Shown here piece by piece: positions 1 to 7,688 of a stretch of 39,713 nt of DNA. The position numbers and the translations under genes were made by a program. The stretch is from Blastopirellula sp. (lineage in GTDB: Bacteria > Planctomycetota > Planctomycetia > Pirellulales > Pirellulaceae): contig NVWB01000168.1 in the NCBI GenBank assembly GCA_002733575.1, forward strand, positions 1 to 39,713, in the 5' to 3' direction. Under the pieces are notes generated by a model, which saw only the letters and a program-made list of their open reading frames with translations, had not been told where the DNA came from and made no database searches. How positions within the stretch are numbered: the stretch's first letter is position 1; every line of letters begins with the position of its first letter.

Positions 1-1
1 A

Positions 2-3000
2 AATCCAGAAACCTTTCCCCTAGAACTTATTACTCGAATTGATTTCAGTGGAAAGGTGAAGATTAATGTGGTACGTCCACGCAAAAATGAACAGCCTTTT
101 CGCTGGCATTCCGAATCATTCGAGCTACCACGAGAATTCGGAGTTGAGACACTAATAGAAAAGACGGAAGCTCTTTCACGAAAAGAATTTGTTGATGCAT
201 TGAAATTGGCCGGTTACACAGGCAAACCATCTGAGTGGAATGAAGAGACAGAAGTTTCTGAAGAGACGTATCAGAAATTGAAGGAATTAAACTTTATCTC
301 GCAATACACGCTTATCCAAGAAATGCACCAAGTAATAAAAGAAGAAGGGGAATCACCAGAACGAATAGCGGTGCTTTCGCTAGCCTATTCCAATCTCGGG
401 AGCTTGACCGAAAATCTTTGGAGCCCTGTACACAAAGTATTCAAGGCACGTGGACTATTATACGCAGAACGACTGACGGCCCGCACAGAAGATTCACCTT
501 GGTCCTTGGCACATCGAGCCTATGCAAGAGCATTGGCCGGGCGCCATCATAGTGCATTGGCAGATATTGAATTGATTCGTGCAGCAAACGATGAGGACTC
601 CAATAATAAACGGCCTGTCCCAGAGTGGCTAGATCTGATTGATGCTTATTGTGCTTACAAACCGAAGGTATTGGAGAAATCAATTGAAAATGAAGAGACC
701 CAACAATTAGCATTATATTTGCAAATTCTACTGACAGACCCCATCAGTGAAGAGAGCAAACTACTGACAATCACCGATCAATTTCTCCAACTAGAACCCG
801 CAAGTTGCCGAGCGATGGATCGACTCTGTGAGACTTACTCTTTAGGAATCCTGAGAAATGTAACTGGAAATCGGCTTGATCAAATCTGGCTGGCCGTGTA
901 TGAAAAAATGATTGAGAGTGATCTCCCAAACTCTGTAACGAGTGTGATTAAGTGGCATCTGTCTCCTGAAAATAATTGGAGAAGCGAAGAGGAAACCCGT
1001 ATTAAACTCATCAGCGATTTAAAAAGCTCGAAAGAGACAGGATTAGAGCCCTCTTTGAGTGTGCTAGGGCAACTACTTCAAGATGTCTCCTTTCTCCATA
1101 CTTATCGCAAGATCAAGGTCCACACAGGCACGTTCGGTTACCCTGCTGATGACTTTATTCCACAATTTCGACCGTTGATCAAAGGGCATCCTTACGAGCA
1201 GTTTATCGAGGGTTTTACAACGAACCAAACGGAATGGAAACCTATTTACGAGAAGTTACTTCAATCGTACAAACCGATAGAACTAGAGATAAATACTGTT
1301 CCGTTGATTGATGCCAGCAGCTACAAGTTGAACCAACAAGCCTACGGTTCGCTTTATAATGAAGTACGAAAGAACATCGACCTCGTCTACCAAGACCAGC
1401 TACTCTACGCACGATGGTTTAACCTACTGAATATTGTTGACAAAAAGATGTATCAAGAGGAAAACGCAAGAAATCTTCTAAAAGTTAGTCCACACATGCC
1501 CCAAGCTGTGGCAATGAAGATCAACATCGACAGCGAATACGTTGAAGAGCACGCTACTGAATTGATGGAAAAATATAGTGAAAATGTCGTTGTGTTAACG
1601 GCCTTATCAAAAAAATATATCGCAGTGCAACAAGACGATAAAGCAGAAGTCATCCTTAAGCGTCTCATTGATATTTCTCCCGATTATACGTCTTACACAG
1701 CCCTGGCCGATCTCTACAGCAACCGTGGTGAACCGGAGATGTGGAAAGAGACCATCGAAAAATCTCTGGATCTGCCCTCACTAGGGCTCTCGAATGCTCG
1801 TGTGCAGAGCGAACTAGCTTGGTACCACATGAAACGAGAAGAATGGGATCTAGCAAAACCCTTTGCGGAAAATGCAGGCGCTACTTATGCAGCCTGGGGA
1901 TTACAATGTGCTGCCGAGTGTTATGAAGGGCTAGGCGACCTGCAGCAAGCGGAAGTTTTTATCAGAGCTTGTTCAATGCGGTATTCGTCAACTGCTGCTG
2001 ATTGGTATTTCTGGTGTGTACGCACTGGCTATGGAGATATCGATTCGGCACGTCGACTTGTCGAACAGCAGCTACTAGCGAATCCCAATTCATTGTATCA
2101 AAGCCATAGACGCACCAAAGGTGTCTATCAATATGTTCAAGGATTAAAGTCTCAAGCTCTGGACACTCTCATATCCGCATTCCAAAAAAGCCAATATCCT
2201 TATACCGGAATGCATGCAGCTTTAATCGCAGATGAACTTGGATTATCAAGTCAGCGCGATGATCTACTCAAGCAAGTCGCGTCACTAAAAAAGAAAGACC
2301 GTGAATTAGCAGAACTTTCGAACATGTTTCAGAGGATTTTACAGAGTAAAGATCCAGCGGAATGGAACCCTACAGAATTCCAATCCCAACTCGCTACGTC
2401 ATCAGAAGGCGATGCCACAAACATGTATTATTTCACCGGAAGGTTTTTAGAACATCGAGACCAGAAAATTTGGGCAGATATCTATCTGCAACTCGCAGCC
2501 AGTTCACCAAAAACAAAATTATTTAATTGCACTTTAGCCGTTCATCATCTGAGGTCACAAAACAGAGAGATTAGACAACGCCGTGACACAGAACAGGCTG
2601 AAGGGTACGACAAAGTAAAATTACTTTTAGTGAAGGCAGCTTACAATGATCGCGTAGGCAAGTGGGAAAATGCGATCAAACTCTATGACGAAATTCTTGA
2701 TCTTAAGCCACAACTTTCTGTCGCTCTACTATTACGTGGGACGACTTATGATTCCATGGGACAATACCCAGAAGCCCTTGCTGATTTTAAAAGAGCGGCA
2801 GAACTTGAACCAGAAGGCTGGATCGGTCATTTCAATCTGGCCTTTCTATTGGCATCCTGTAAGGATGATGACATACGCAATGGTACTCTGGCACTTGAGC
2901 ACGCTCAAAAGGCTTTTGACCTGCTTCCAACAAAGTATGGGACAAGTTACACAATTTTAGCTGTCGCTTATGCAGAGCTAGGGGATTTCGAAAAAGCCAT

Positions 3001-3133
3001 CGATCTGCAAAAACAAGCTCGAACACTCGGTTCCGAAGAAGACTATGTTAAATTATCGAAGAAAATCCTCTTGTTCGAGAAAGGTGAACCGTTTCGGAGT
3101 TCTTCGAGCAAAGAAAAGGAAGCGGACAAATGA
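2..3133 (+). CDS. TPR-repeat protein, 5' end outside window
   Basis: The reading frame is open from base 2, so the gene almost certainly begins left of the window. A GTG at 56 gives a 1025-residue product, but the 18 codons before it read as normal protein and no ribosome site precedes it. The visible part is mostly helical, with TPR-like pairs throughout. The clearest are in the last ~170 residues, where motifs of the form A-x-Y-x-x-G-x-[WY]-x-x-A occur three times in succession (about 2640-3040). The end is charged and Lys/Glu/Ser-rich. TPR arrays are scaffolds for protein contacts. In planctomycetes such long arrays often form the C-terminal part of Ser/Thr kinases or WD40 proteins, so the missing N-terminus could be a kinase; that is a guess from family habit. 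No catalytic motif is visible here. The next gene starts 294 bp downstream behind its own promoter. Confidence 0.8.
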   Translation, partial: NPETFPLELITRIDFSGKVKINVVRPRKNEQPFRWHSESFELPREFGVETLIEKTEALSRKEFVDALKLAGYTGKPSEWNEETEVSEETYQKLKELNFISQYTLIQEMHQVIKEEGESPERIAVLSLAYSNLGSLTENLWSPVHKVFKARGLLYAERLTARTEDSPWSLAHRAYARALAGRHHSALADIELIRAANDEDSNNKRPVPEWLDLIDAYCAYKPKVLEKSIENEETQQLALYLQILLTDPISEESKLLTITDQFLQLEPASCRAMDRLCETYSLGILRNVTGNRLDQIWLAVYEKMIESDLPNSVTSVIKWHLSPENNWRSEEETRIKLISDLKSSKETGLEPSLSVLGQLLQDVSFLHTYRKIKVHTGTFGYPADDFIPQFRPLIKGHPYEQFIEGFTTNQTEWKPIYEKLLQSYKPIELEINTVPLIDASSYKLNQQAYGSLYNEVRKNIDLVYQDQLLYARWFNLLNIVDKKMYQEENARNLLKVSPHMPQAVAMKINIDSEYVEEHATELMEKYSENVVVLTALSKKYIAVQQDDKAEVILKRLIDISPDYTSYTALADLYSNRGEPEMWKETIEKSLDLPSLGLSNARVQSELAWYHMKREEWDLAKPFAENAGATYAAWGLQCAAECYEGLGDLQQAEVFIRACSMRYSSTAADWYFWCVRTGYGDIDSARRLVEQQLLANPNSLYQSHRRTKGVYQYVQGLKSQALDTLISAFQKSQYPYTGMHAALIADELGLSSQRDDLLKQVASLKKKDRELAELSNMFQRILQSKDPAEWNPTEFQSQLATSSEGDATNMYYFTGRFLEHRDQKIWADIYLQLAASSPKTKLFNCTLAVHHLRSQNREIRQRRDTEQAEGYDKVKLLLVKAAYNDRVGKWENAIKLYDEILDLKPQLSVALLLRGTTYDSMGQYPEALADFKRAAELEPEGWIGHFNLAFLLASCKDDDIRNGTLALEHAQKAFDLLPTKYGTSYTILAVAYAELGDFEKAIDLQKQARTLGSEEDYVKLSKKILLFEKGEPFRSSSSKEKEADK

Positions 3134-3271
3134 TTTTCCGTTGCAATATTCAGGACTATTGAAGGAGCACGATTCATTTAGCAAGGCCGATATGCCTAAC
3201 TGATAAAAGGGGGGGGCACTGTATAACCAATTTATTTGCGGGGCCGGTTTTTGCACAGGAAGAACAAGTAT

Positions 3272-3300
3272 TTGCGGCAATCTATTCCTAGTGGTATAAT
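3272..3300 (+). promoter_or_regulatory. Predicted sigma70-type promoter of the oxidoreductase gene
   Basis: TTGCGG at 3272-3277 and a perfect TATAAT at 3295-3300 are separated by 17 bp. Transcription would start near 3307 and leave a leader of about 120 nt before the ATG at 3428. The rest of the gap 3134-3427 holds a run of eight G (3209-3216) and the dyad listed next; no gene is visible in it. Confidence 0.6.
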
Positions 3301-3356
3301 GTTAGTTCGATGAAAGTCGATTCTAATAATCTCACATACAAGCTCAACGCCTGATT

Positions 3357-3378
3357 TGAGTCTGCTAGTCCAGACTCA
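3357..3378. promoter_or_regulatory. Dyad in the oxidoreductase leader
   Basis: TGAGTCTG (3357-3364) is repeated as CAGACTCA (3371-3378) around a 6-nt centre. In the transcript it would form an 8-bp hairpin about 50 nt before the start codon. No T run follows, so it does not look like a terminator. It could be an operator or a leader structure, or chance. Confidence 0.3.
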
Positions 3379-3427
3379 GTCATGGTATGTCGCTATACGT
3401 GTAAACCTATAAAAAGGAAGACATCAC

Positions 3428-4798
3428 ATGTCAAATTCTCGCCAAACAACCCGCCGTCAATTTGTTCAAGGAGTGGCCGCTGCTGGAGCCGCAGGCATTC
3501 TGCTCCCATCAACCAATCGGGCCCGCGGAGCCGATTCGCCGAATGAACGCCCTGTTTTTGCCACCATTGGTCTGCGAAATCAAGGTTGGGCCATCACTTC
3601 CAAGTCATTTAAGTTTGCCGATTTCGCAGCCCTGGCCGATGTCGATTCCAATGTGCTAGGGGCCAACGTTGAAAAGACACAAAAGAAACAAGGCAAAAAA
3701 CCTGATTCCTACAAAGACTACCGGAAAGTTCTGGATCGAAAAGATATCGACGCAGTCATGATTGCCACACCAGATCACTGGCACACCAAAGTCGCAATCG
3801 AAGCCATGTATGCTGGCAAAGATGTCTACTGCGAGAAACCATTGACACTGACCATCGCCGAAGGCAAGTTGATTGAGAAAGTTGTCAAAGAAACGGGTAA
3901 GGTCTTTCAAGTCGGCACCATGCAACGAACGGAATCTGGTCAACGCTTTCTGCAAGCGATTGCCCTGGTAAAAGCCGGACGCATTGGCACAGTCAAAAAA
4001 GTCACCTGCGGCATCGGCGGAATGGTTGCTTCGCTTGTGATTCCAGTTGCCTCTGTTCCTGAAGTACTCGATTGGGATTTCTGGCTCGGCCCTGCACCAA
4101 AAGTTGACTACAGGGCGCTTCCTGAAATGCGAAAAGGTTACGGAGGCGGCGTTCCGCTTTACAGCAATGCCCACTACGCTTTCCGAAACTGGCACGAATA
4201 CTCTGGCGGTAAACTAACAGACTGGGGCGCCCATCACGTCGACATCGCAACTTGGGCGTTAGGTGCCAGTGATACTGGCCCGAGCAAGATAACGCCACTC
4301 GAATTTAGTTTGCCCGTTGCGTACAAAGATGGCCACCCTTTGGTCAACGATCAGTACAACGCCGCCACCAGCTTTAAAATTCAAGTCGACATGCCCAACA
4401 ACGTCGAAATGATTATCCAAAGCGAAGGCGACAACGGCATTCTATTCGAAGGCTCCAAAGGCCGGTTCTTTGTCAATCGTGGTAAAATCACTGGCTTGCC
4501 AGTCGAAGCCCTGAAAGACAATCCACTACCTAGTGGAGCAATCGAAGAAGTCTATGGCGGCAAAGTCAGCGAGAACCATTCTGCAAACTTCGTCGAAGCA
4601 ATCAAGTCGCGCAAGCAACCGATCTCAGACGTTTGGTCGCACAATCGCATGCTGGAAATTTGTCACCTGTCAAATATCGCCATGCGTTTGGATCGAGAAC
4701 TCCAATGGGATCCAACCAAACGAGAGATCATCGGCGACGCCCAGGCCAACTCATTCCTCAGCCGTGAAAACCGCAAAGGCTTTGAAATCAATATGTAG
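3428..4798 (+). CDS. Tat-exported Gfo/Idh/MocA family oxidoreductase
   Basis: The 456-residue product begins with a twin-arginine signal (T-T-R-R-Q-F at about residues 7-12, then an Ala/Gly-rich hydrophobic stretch to about 28), so it should be exported folded with its cofactor. A Rossmann-type N-terminal half follows. The family signature G-K-D-V-Y-C-E-K-P-L lies near residues 130-140; its Lys-Pro pair contacts nicotinamide in this family. The C-terminal half contains the usual GGxxxDxGxHxxD-like block, here as G-G-K-L-T-D-W-G-A-H-H-V-D near 260. The glycine-rich dinucleotide loop is atypical (I-G-L-R-N-Q-G). Planctomycetes have many such paralogs. They probably act on sugars or inositols, but the substrate cannot be read from sequence. 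AAAGGAAG about 8 nt upstream supports this ATG. A strong terminator-like hairpin follows the stop, so the gene may be monocistronic. Confidence 0.93.
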   Translation: MSNSRQTTRRQFVQGVAAAGAAGILLPSTNRARGADSPNERPVFATIGLRNQGWAITSKSFKFADFAALADVDSNVLGANVEKTQKKQGKKPDSYKDYRKVLDRKDIDAVMIATPDHWHTKVAIEAMYAGKDVYCEKPLTLTIAEGKLIEKVVKETGKVFQVGTMQRTESGQRFLQAIALVKAGRIGTVKKVTCGIGGMVASLVIPVASVPEVLDWDFWLGPAPKVDYRALPEMRKGYGGGVPLYSNAHYAFRNWHEYSGGKLTDWGAHHVDIATWALGASDTGPSKITPLEFSLPVAYKDGHPLVNDQYNAATSFKIQVDMPNNVEMIIQSEGDNGILFEGSKGRFFVNRGKITGLPVEALKDNPLPSGAIEEVYGGKVSENHSANFVEAIKSRKQPISDVWSHNRMLEICHLSNIAMRLDRELQWDPTKREIIGDAQANSFLSRENRKGFEINM

Positions 4799-4806
4799 CC
4801 CAAGTG

Positions 4807-4858
4807 AACCGTAAGGTGGATGAAATCTATAATTTTCATCCACCTTCAAACGGTTTTT
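4807..4858 (+). terminator. Hairpin with T run after the oxidoreductase gene
   Basis: A perfect 13-bp stem, 4813-4825 against 4834-4846, has an 8-nt loop and is extended by AACCGT (4807-4812) pairing with ACGGTT (4850-4855). A run of five T begins at 4854. It lies 8 bp after the stop codon, as expected for an intrinsic terminator. The inner sequence (CCGTAAGGTG-ATGAA) recurs in inverted orientation near 7424-7458, so the structure may also be a copy of a dispersed repeat. Confidence 0.6.
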
Positions 4859-4867
4859 CTCTTGGAA

Positions 4868-4897
4868 TTGATCTTCACTTCACCGGTATGTTAAGAT
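4868..4897 (+). promoter_or_regulatory. Possible promoter of the symporter gene
   Basis: TTGATC at 4868-4873 and TAAGAT at 4892-4897 are spaced by 18 bp. They lie after the upstream terminator and about 75 bp before the symporter ATG. The match is moderate. Confidence 0.35.
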
Positions 4898-4907
4898 CAT
4901 TATGTGT

Positions 4908-4925
4908 GATGAATAAAGATTCATC
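4908..4925. repeat. Short hairpin related to the 4807 and 7428 hairpins
   Basis: GATGAAT and ATTCATC form a perfect 7-bp stem around an AAAG loop. Read on the minus strand, with its flanks, it resembles the hairpins at 4813-4846 and 7428-7453 (core GG-G-ATGAAT with a T-rich loop and ATTCAT-CACC). It would sit in the leader of the symporter transcript. Confidence 0.4.
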
Positions 4926-4973
4926 CGCCCTGCACCACTCCCCGCCTCTTCCTCCTCTACTGGTAACCTCACT

Positions 4974-6497
4974 ATGCATCTGCTCGATATTCTTGTTGTG
5001 CTTCTGTATCTAATTGGCATGCTTAGTCTGGGGTTTGTGCTTTCGCCGAATCAATCTCGTAAAGAGTTTTTTGCGGCCAATAAAACAATGGGATGGCTGC
5101 CTGTTGGGTTGAGTGTCATGGCAACCTTGTTCTCGTCAAACAGTTTTGTGTTCTATCCTTCGGCTGCCATCGGAGACAGTTTGAAGATCGGGCTTTCGCT
5201 GGTTGCGTTTACCCTGATGACACCCGTGGTGATTTGGGTGTTCATACCTGTTTACGCGCGGCTCAATGTAGAGACCGCGTACGAATACTTGGAAATGCGT
5301 TTTCACGTTTCGGTACGCACACTTGCCAGTGGGCTGTTCATACTATTGCGTATCGGTTGGATGGCTTCGGCAACGTACGCGGCATCGCTGGTGGTATCAA
5401 GTGTCACGGGTGTTCCGCAAACCTATGTCATTGTCGTTCTGGGAGTGGTCTCAGTAGGCTATACCATGTTGGGTGGATTACGGGCCGTGATGTGGACCGA
5501 TGTGATTCAGTTTTTTGTGTTTGCAATTACAATTTTGTTGACTCTAGGATTGATCTTGTTTCTAACCCAATCAACGCCGAGCGAGATTTATCATACCTAC
5601 TTTGATGGCCGCGAAGGGATGATCGTTGATTTTACGCCATCGATGACTTTGAAGAATGGAAGTTGGATTATATTGATCGGCGTCTTTTTAGAAGCCCTGT
5701 CTGCATTTGGTGCAGATCAGGTTGCCGTACAGCGGTATATCTCGGCAAAATCTGAGCGAACATCCCAATTGGGTGCCGTTGTAAACTTGGTTGGAATGTG
5801 GGTTGTTGTGCCTGGCCTGCTGTTAATTGGGGTAGGGCTGTACAGCTATTTCACTCAGCATCCGGCTGAATTAGGAGAGGGCACTCTGACCGAAATTATG
5901 GCAAACGATTCCAAGGCGGCCGATAGAGCCATGCCTGATTTTGTTCGTCTCCATTTTCCGCCTGGCATGGCAGGTCTGTTTTTAGCCGCACTCATGGCAG
6001 CCATCATGTCGAGCATAGACTCAGGCGTTCATTCGGTTACCACGGCCATTGTGGTAGACTATCGCGACCGGCTATTTCCCCATCTTCGGCCCAAAGATGA
6101 ACGAGGTGAAATCAGCGCAATTCGCTGGCTGGTGGTTATTATTGGCGCCATTGCGATTACGCTTGCATGTTTCGTTGGCCCACTTGGCGATGTGTTTGAA
6201 ATCGGAAAAAAACTGACCTCGGCGCCTGGTGGTCCGTTGTTGGCCATCTTTATTTTGGCAATGTTTTCTCGCCGAACCACCTGGCAAGCGGTTTTGTTTA
6301 GCGTTTCTCTGGCTACCATTGTTACGATTGTCTTAATGTTTACGCAAGATTGGTTTGCAGTGTGGTACTGGCCGATTGGTTTTTCCATTGCCTTGGTGCT
6401 AGGGTTTGTTACCAGTTTTCTGTTCCCGGCCCAGCCGACCGAATACACTTACTTTCAAATTCTACGCAACCATAAACGGAACGAAGCGGATGTTTGA
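4974..6497 (+). CDS. Sodium:solute symporter (SSS family) permease
   Basis: The 507-residue product is hydrophobic along nearly its whole length, with about 13 predicted membrane helices, which matches the SSF/SLC5 family (PF00474) in length and pattern. Visible family features are an N-terminal helix followed by the segment S-R-K-E-F-F-A-A-N-K-T-M-G-W, the G-G-L-R-A-V-M-W-T-D block near residue 165 and the A-A-L-M-A-A-I-M-S-S-I-D-S-G block near 345 that holds the Na+-site serines of SSS proteins. It should import a solute with sodium across the inner membrane. The substrate could be a sugar, sialic acid, amino acid or carboxylate; the sequence does not decide. The creatininase-family gene starts 40 bp downstream on the same strand and is probably co-transcribed, so uptake of its substrate is one reasonable idea. 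Confidence 0.92.
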   Translation: MHLLDILVVLLYLIGMLSLGFVLSPNQSRKEFFAANKTMGWLPVGLSVMATLFSSNSFVFYPSAAIGDSLKIGLSLVAFTLMTPVVIWVFIPVYARLNVETAYEYLEMRFHVSVRTLASGLFILLRIGWMASATYAASLVVSSVTGVPQTYVIVVLGVVSVGYTMLGGLRAVMWTDVIQFFVFAITILLTLGLILFLTQSTPSEIYHTYFDGREGMIVDFTPSMTLKNGSWIILIGVFLEALSAFGADQVAVQRYISAKSERTSQLGAVVNLVGMWVVVPGLLLIGVGLYSYFTQHPAELGEGTLTEIMANDSKAADRAMPDFVRLHFPPGMAGLFLAALMAAIMSSIDSGVHSVTTAIVVDYRDRLFPHLRPKDERGEISAIRWLVVIIGAIAITLACFVGPLGDVFEIGKKLTSAPGGPLLAIFILAMFSRRTTWQAVLFSVSLATIVTIVLMFTQDWFAVWYWPIGFSIALVLGFVTSFLFPAQPTEYTYFQILRNHKRNEADV

Positions 6498-6537
6498 AAT
6501 GTGGTATCTCTTGTCCATTAAATAAAGAACCAAACTG

Positions 6538-7305
6538 ATGAAGTTCCATGAAATGACCGCCGTACAGTTGGCAGATGTCGATCCGAATCGGGCTCTGGTT
6601 GTGATCCCGATTGCAGCCGTCGAACAACATGGCCCCCATTTGCCGACCGGAACCGATACGATTCTTTGTACTGCCGTGGCCGAAGCTTTAGAGATGCGAA
6701 TACCCGAGCGTATACTGCTGACGCCCACGCTTTGGTTAGGCGCAAGCTCACATCACTTGCGGCTCGGAGCCACCTTTGACTCTAGCCTTGATACCTTTGT
6801 GTCCACACTTTGTGACATTGGTCAATCGTTGCTTGAAGATAATTTTGTGCGGCTACTGTTTCTTAATGGGCACGGCGGCAATATCGATCCAATTAAAATT
6901 GCCGTTCGCAAATTACAGCCTGAATACCCCGAGTGCTTGCTGGCCGCCGGATGCTATTGGGCCAATGCTGATGAATTAATCAGCAACACACTTACCGGCG
7001 AACCTAAGTTTGTAGGGCATGCCTGTGAATTTGAGACTTCGATGATGCTGCATGTGCGGCCTGATCTTGTTGACCCAAATCGAACCGATGCGGGAGAGCT
7101 TGTCCCAGATCAACTCAACGGCATCTACCTCTCCCGCGACATGCGCCAACGTACGCGACATGGATATACAGGCAGGCCCGATCTAGCAACTGCCGAAAAA
7201 GGAAAACGTCTGTTCCAAGGCATTATTGATCAACTGACCAACACCGCCGAAAAACTACTCGCACAACCACTAGAAACCGAATACCAAGACTTCGTTGGAA
7301 AGTAG
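6538..7305 (+). CDS. Creatininase-family amidohydrolase
   Basis: The 255-residue product has the motifs of the creatininase superfamily (PF02633): A-A-V-E-Q-H-G-P-H-L-P at about residues 24-34 and N-G-H-G-G-N near 113, both metal-ligand blocks, and G-H-A-C-E-F-E-T-S near 160, which supplies the catalytic glutamate region. Length is normal for the family (about 240-270). Members hydrolyse cyclic or linear amides such as creatinine or formamidopyrimidine intermediates, and others act in cofactor pathways, so true creatinine hydrolysis is not implied. There is no signal peptide, so it is cytoplasmic. The ATG lies 40 bp after the symporter stop, which suggests an operon of transporter plus hydrolase. 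Confidence 0.92.
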   Translation: MKFHEMTAVQLADVDPNRALVVIPIAAVEQHGPHLPTGTDTILCTAVAEALEMRIPERILLTPTLWLGASSHHLRLGATFDSSLDTFVSTLCDIGQSLLEDNFVRLLFLNGHGGNIDPIKIAVRKLQPEYPECLLAAGCYWANADELISNTLTGEPKFVGHACEFETSMMLHVRPDLVDPNRTDAGELVPDQLNGIYLSRDMRQRTRHGYTGRPDLATAEKGKRLFQGIIDQLTNTAEKLLAQPLETEYQDFVGK

Positions 7306-7329
7306 TTTGAGCCTCTCGACTGTCAACGG

Positions 7330-7404
7330 GTGACACTGACATATTCCCACACAACCAACAACCCTTCACGTGCCACTGGCATCTTGCCAGTGAGAAGTGT
7401 GATT
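7330..7404 (+). repeat. Dispersed palindromic repeat A, copy 1
   Basis: About 75 bp begin with GTGACACTGAC, continue with CACAACCAACA and CCCTT, then the hairpin TGCCACTGG-CATCTT-GCCAGTG, and end in GAAGTGTGATT. The same order of blocks occurs at 10776-10846 and 12614-12688, each copy starting within 100 bp downstream of a stop codon. Confidence 0.8.
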
Positions 7405-7427
7405 AGAGTTTGAATTGAGTCAGGCAG

Positions 7428-7453
7428 GGTGTATGAATAAAAATTCATTCACC
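7428..7453 (-). repeat. Hairpin between two inverted repeat A copies
   Basis: GGTGTATGAAT and ATTCATTCACC form an 11-bp stem with one mismatch and a 4-nt A loop. Read on the minus strand with its flank (7424-7458) it starts CCGTAAGGTG-ATGAA, like the hairpin at 4809-4846. Confidence 0.5.
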
Positions 7454-7500
7454 TTACGGCACTGTGGTTCAATGAATCAGATTGACGAGTCGATACGAGA

Positions 7501-7526
7501 TTCTCACTGGCAAATTGCTAGTGGCA
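7501..7526 (-). repeat. Dispersed repeat A, inverted partial copy
   Basis: The reverse complement of 7501-7526 matches the hairpin core of copy 1 (7371-7396) with three differences, including the shared GCCAGTGAGAA end. Together with copy 1 it forms an inverted pair spanning about 200 bp, an arrangement like REP doublets. Confidence 0.65.
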
Positions 7527-7688
7527 CAAAAAAAACTTTTGGTTGATTTTAAACTCGACAGCATCACCCGTCGAATAGGGAAAAAAAGGCATATAAAATA
7601 TGTATTTGTTCTGTATTTTTGTGATGGAATTGTCTACAATTTTAAGCATTCACTTTTTATCTTCAGAATATGCTTTAGGCTCTTATAG

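Larger units (their letters stand above)
7306..7688. other. Gene-free gap built largely of palindromic repeats
   Basis: No credible coding region is visible. The left 220 bp hold repeat A copy 1, a hairpin, and an inverted partial copy of repeat A (listed separately). The right 160 bp are A/T-rich (7527-7688) with several possible -10-like hexamers such as TACAAT at 7635-7640 but no convincing paired -35. The promoter of the next gene is probably here. Confidence 0.6.

Noticed and set aside
3209-3216. Run of eight G as a sign of a frameshift in a gene
   Set aside because: It lies in a gap after a normal stop, and neither side continues a coding frame.
3656-4195. 179-codon open frame on the minus strand
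   Set aside because: It lies wholly within the oxidoreductase gene, lacks family motifs and is explained by the codon use of that gene.
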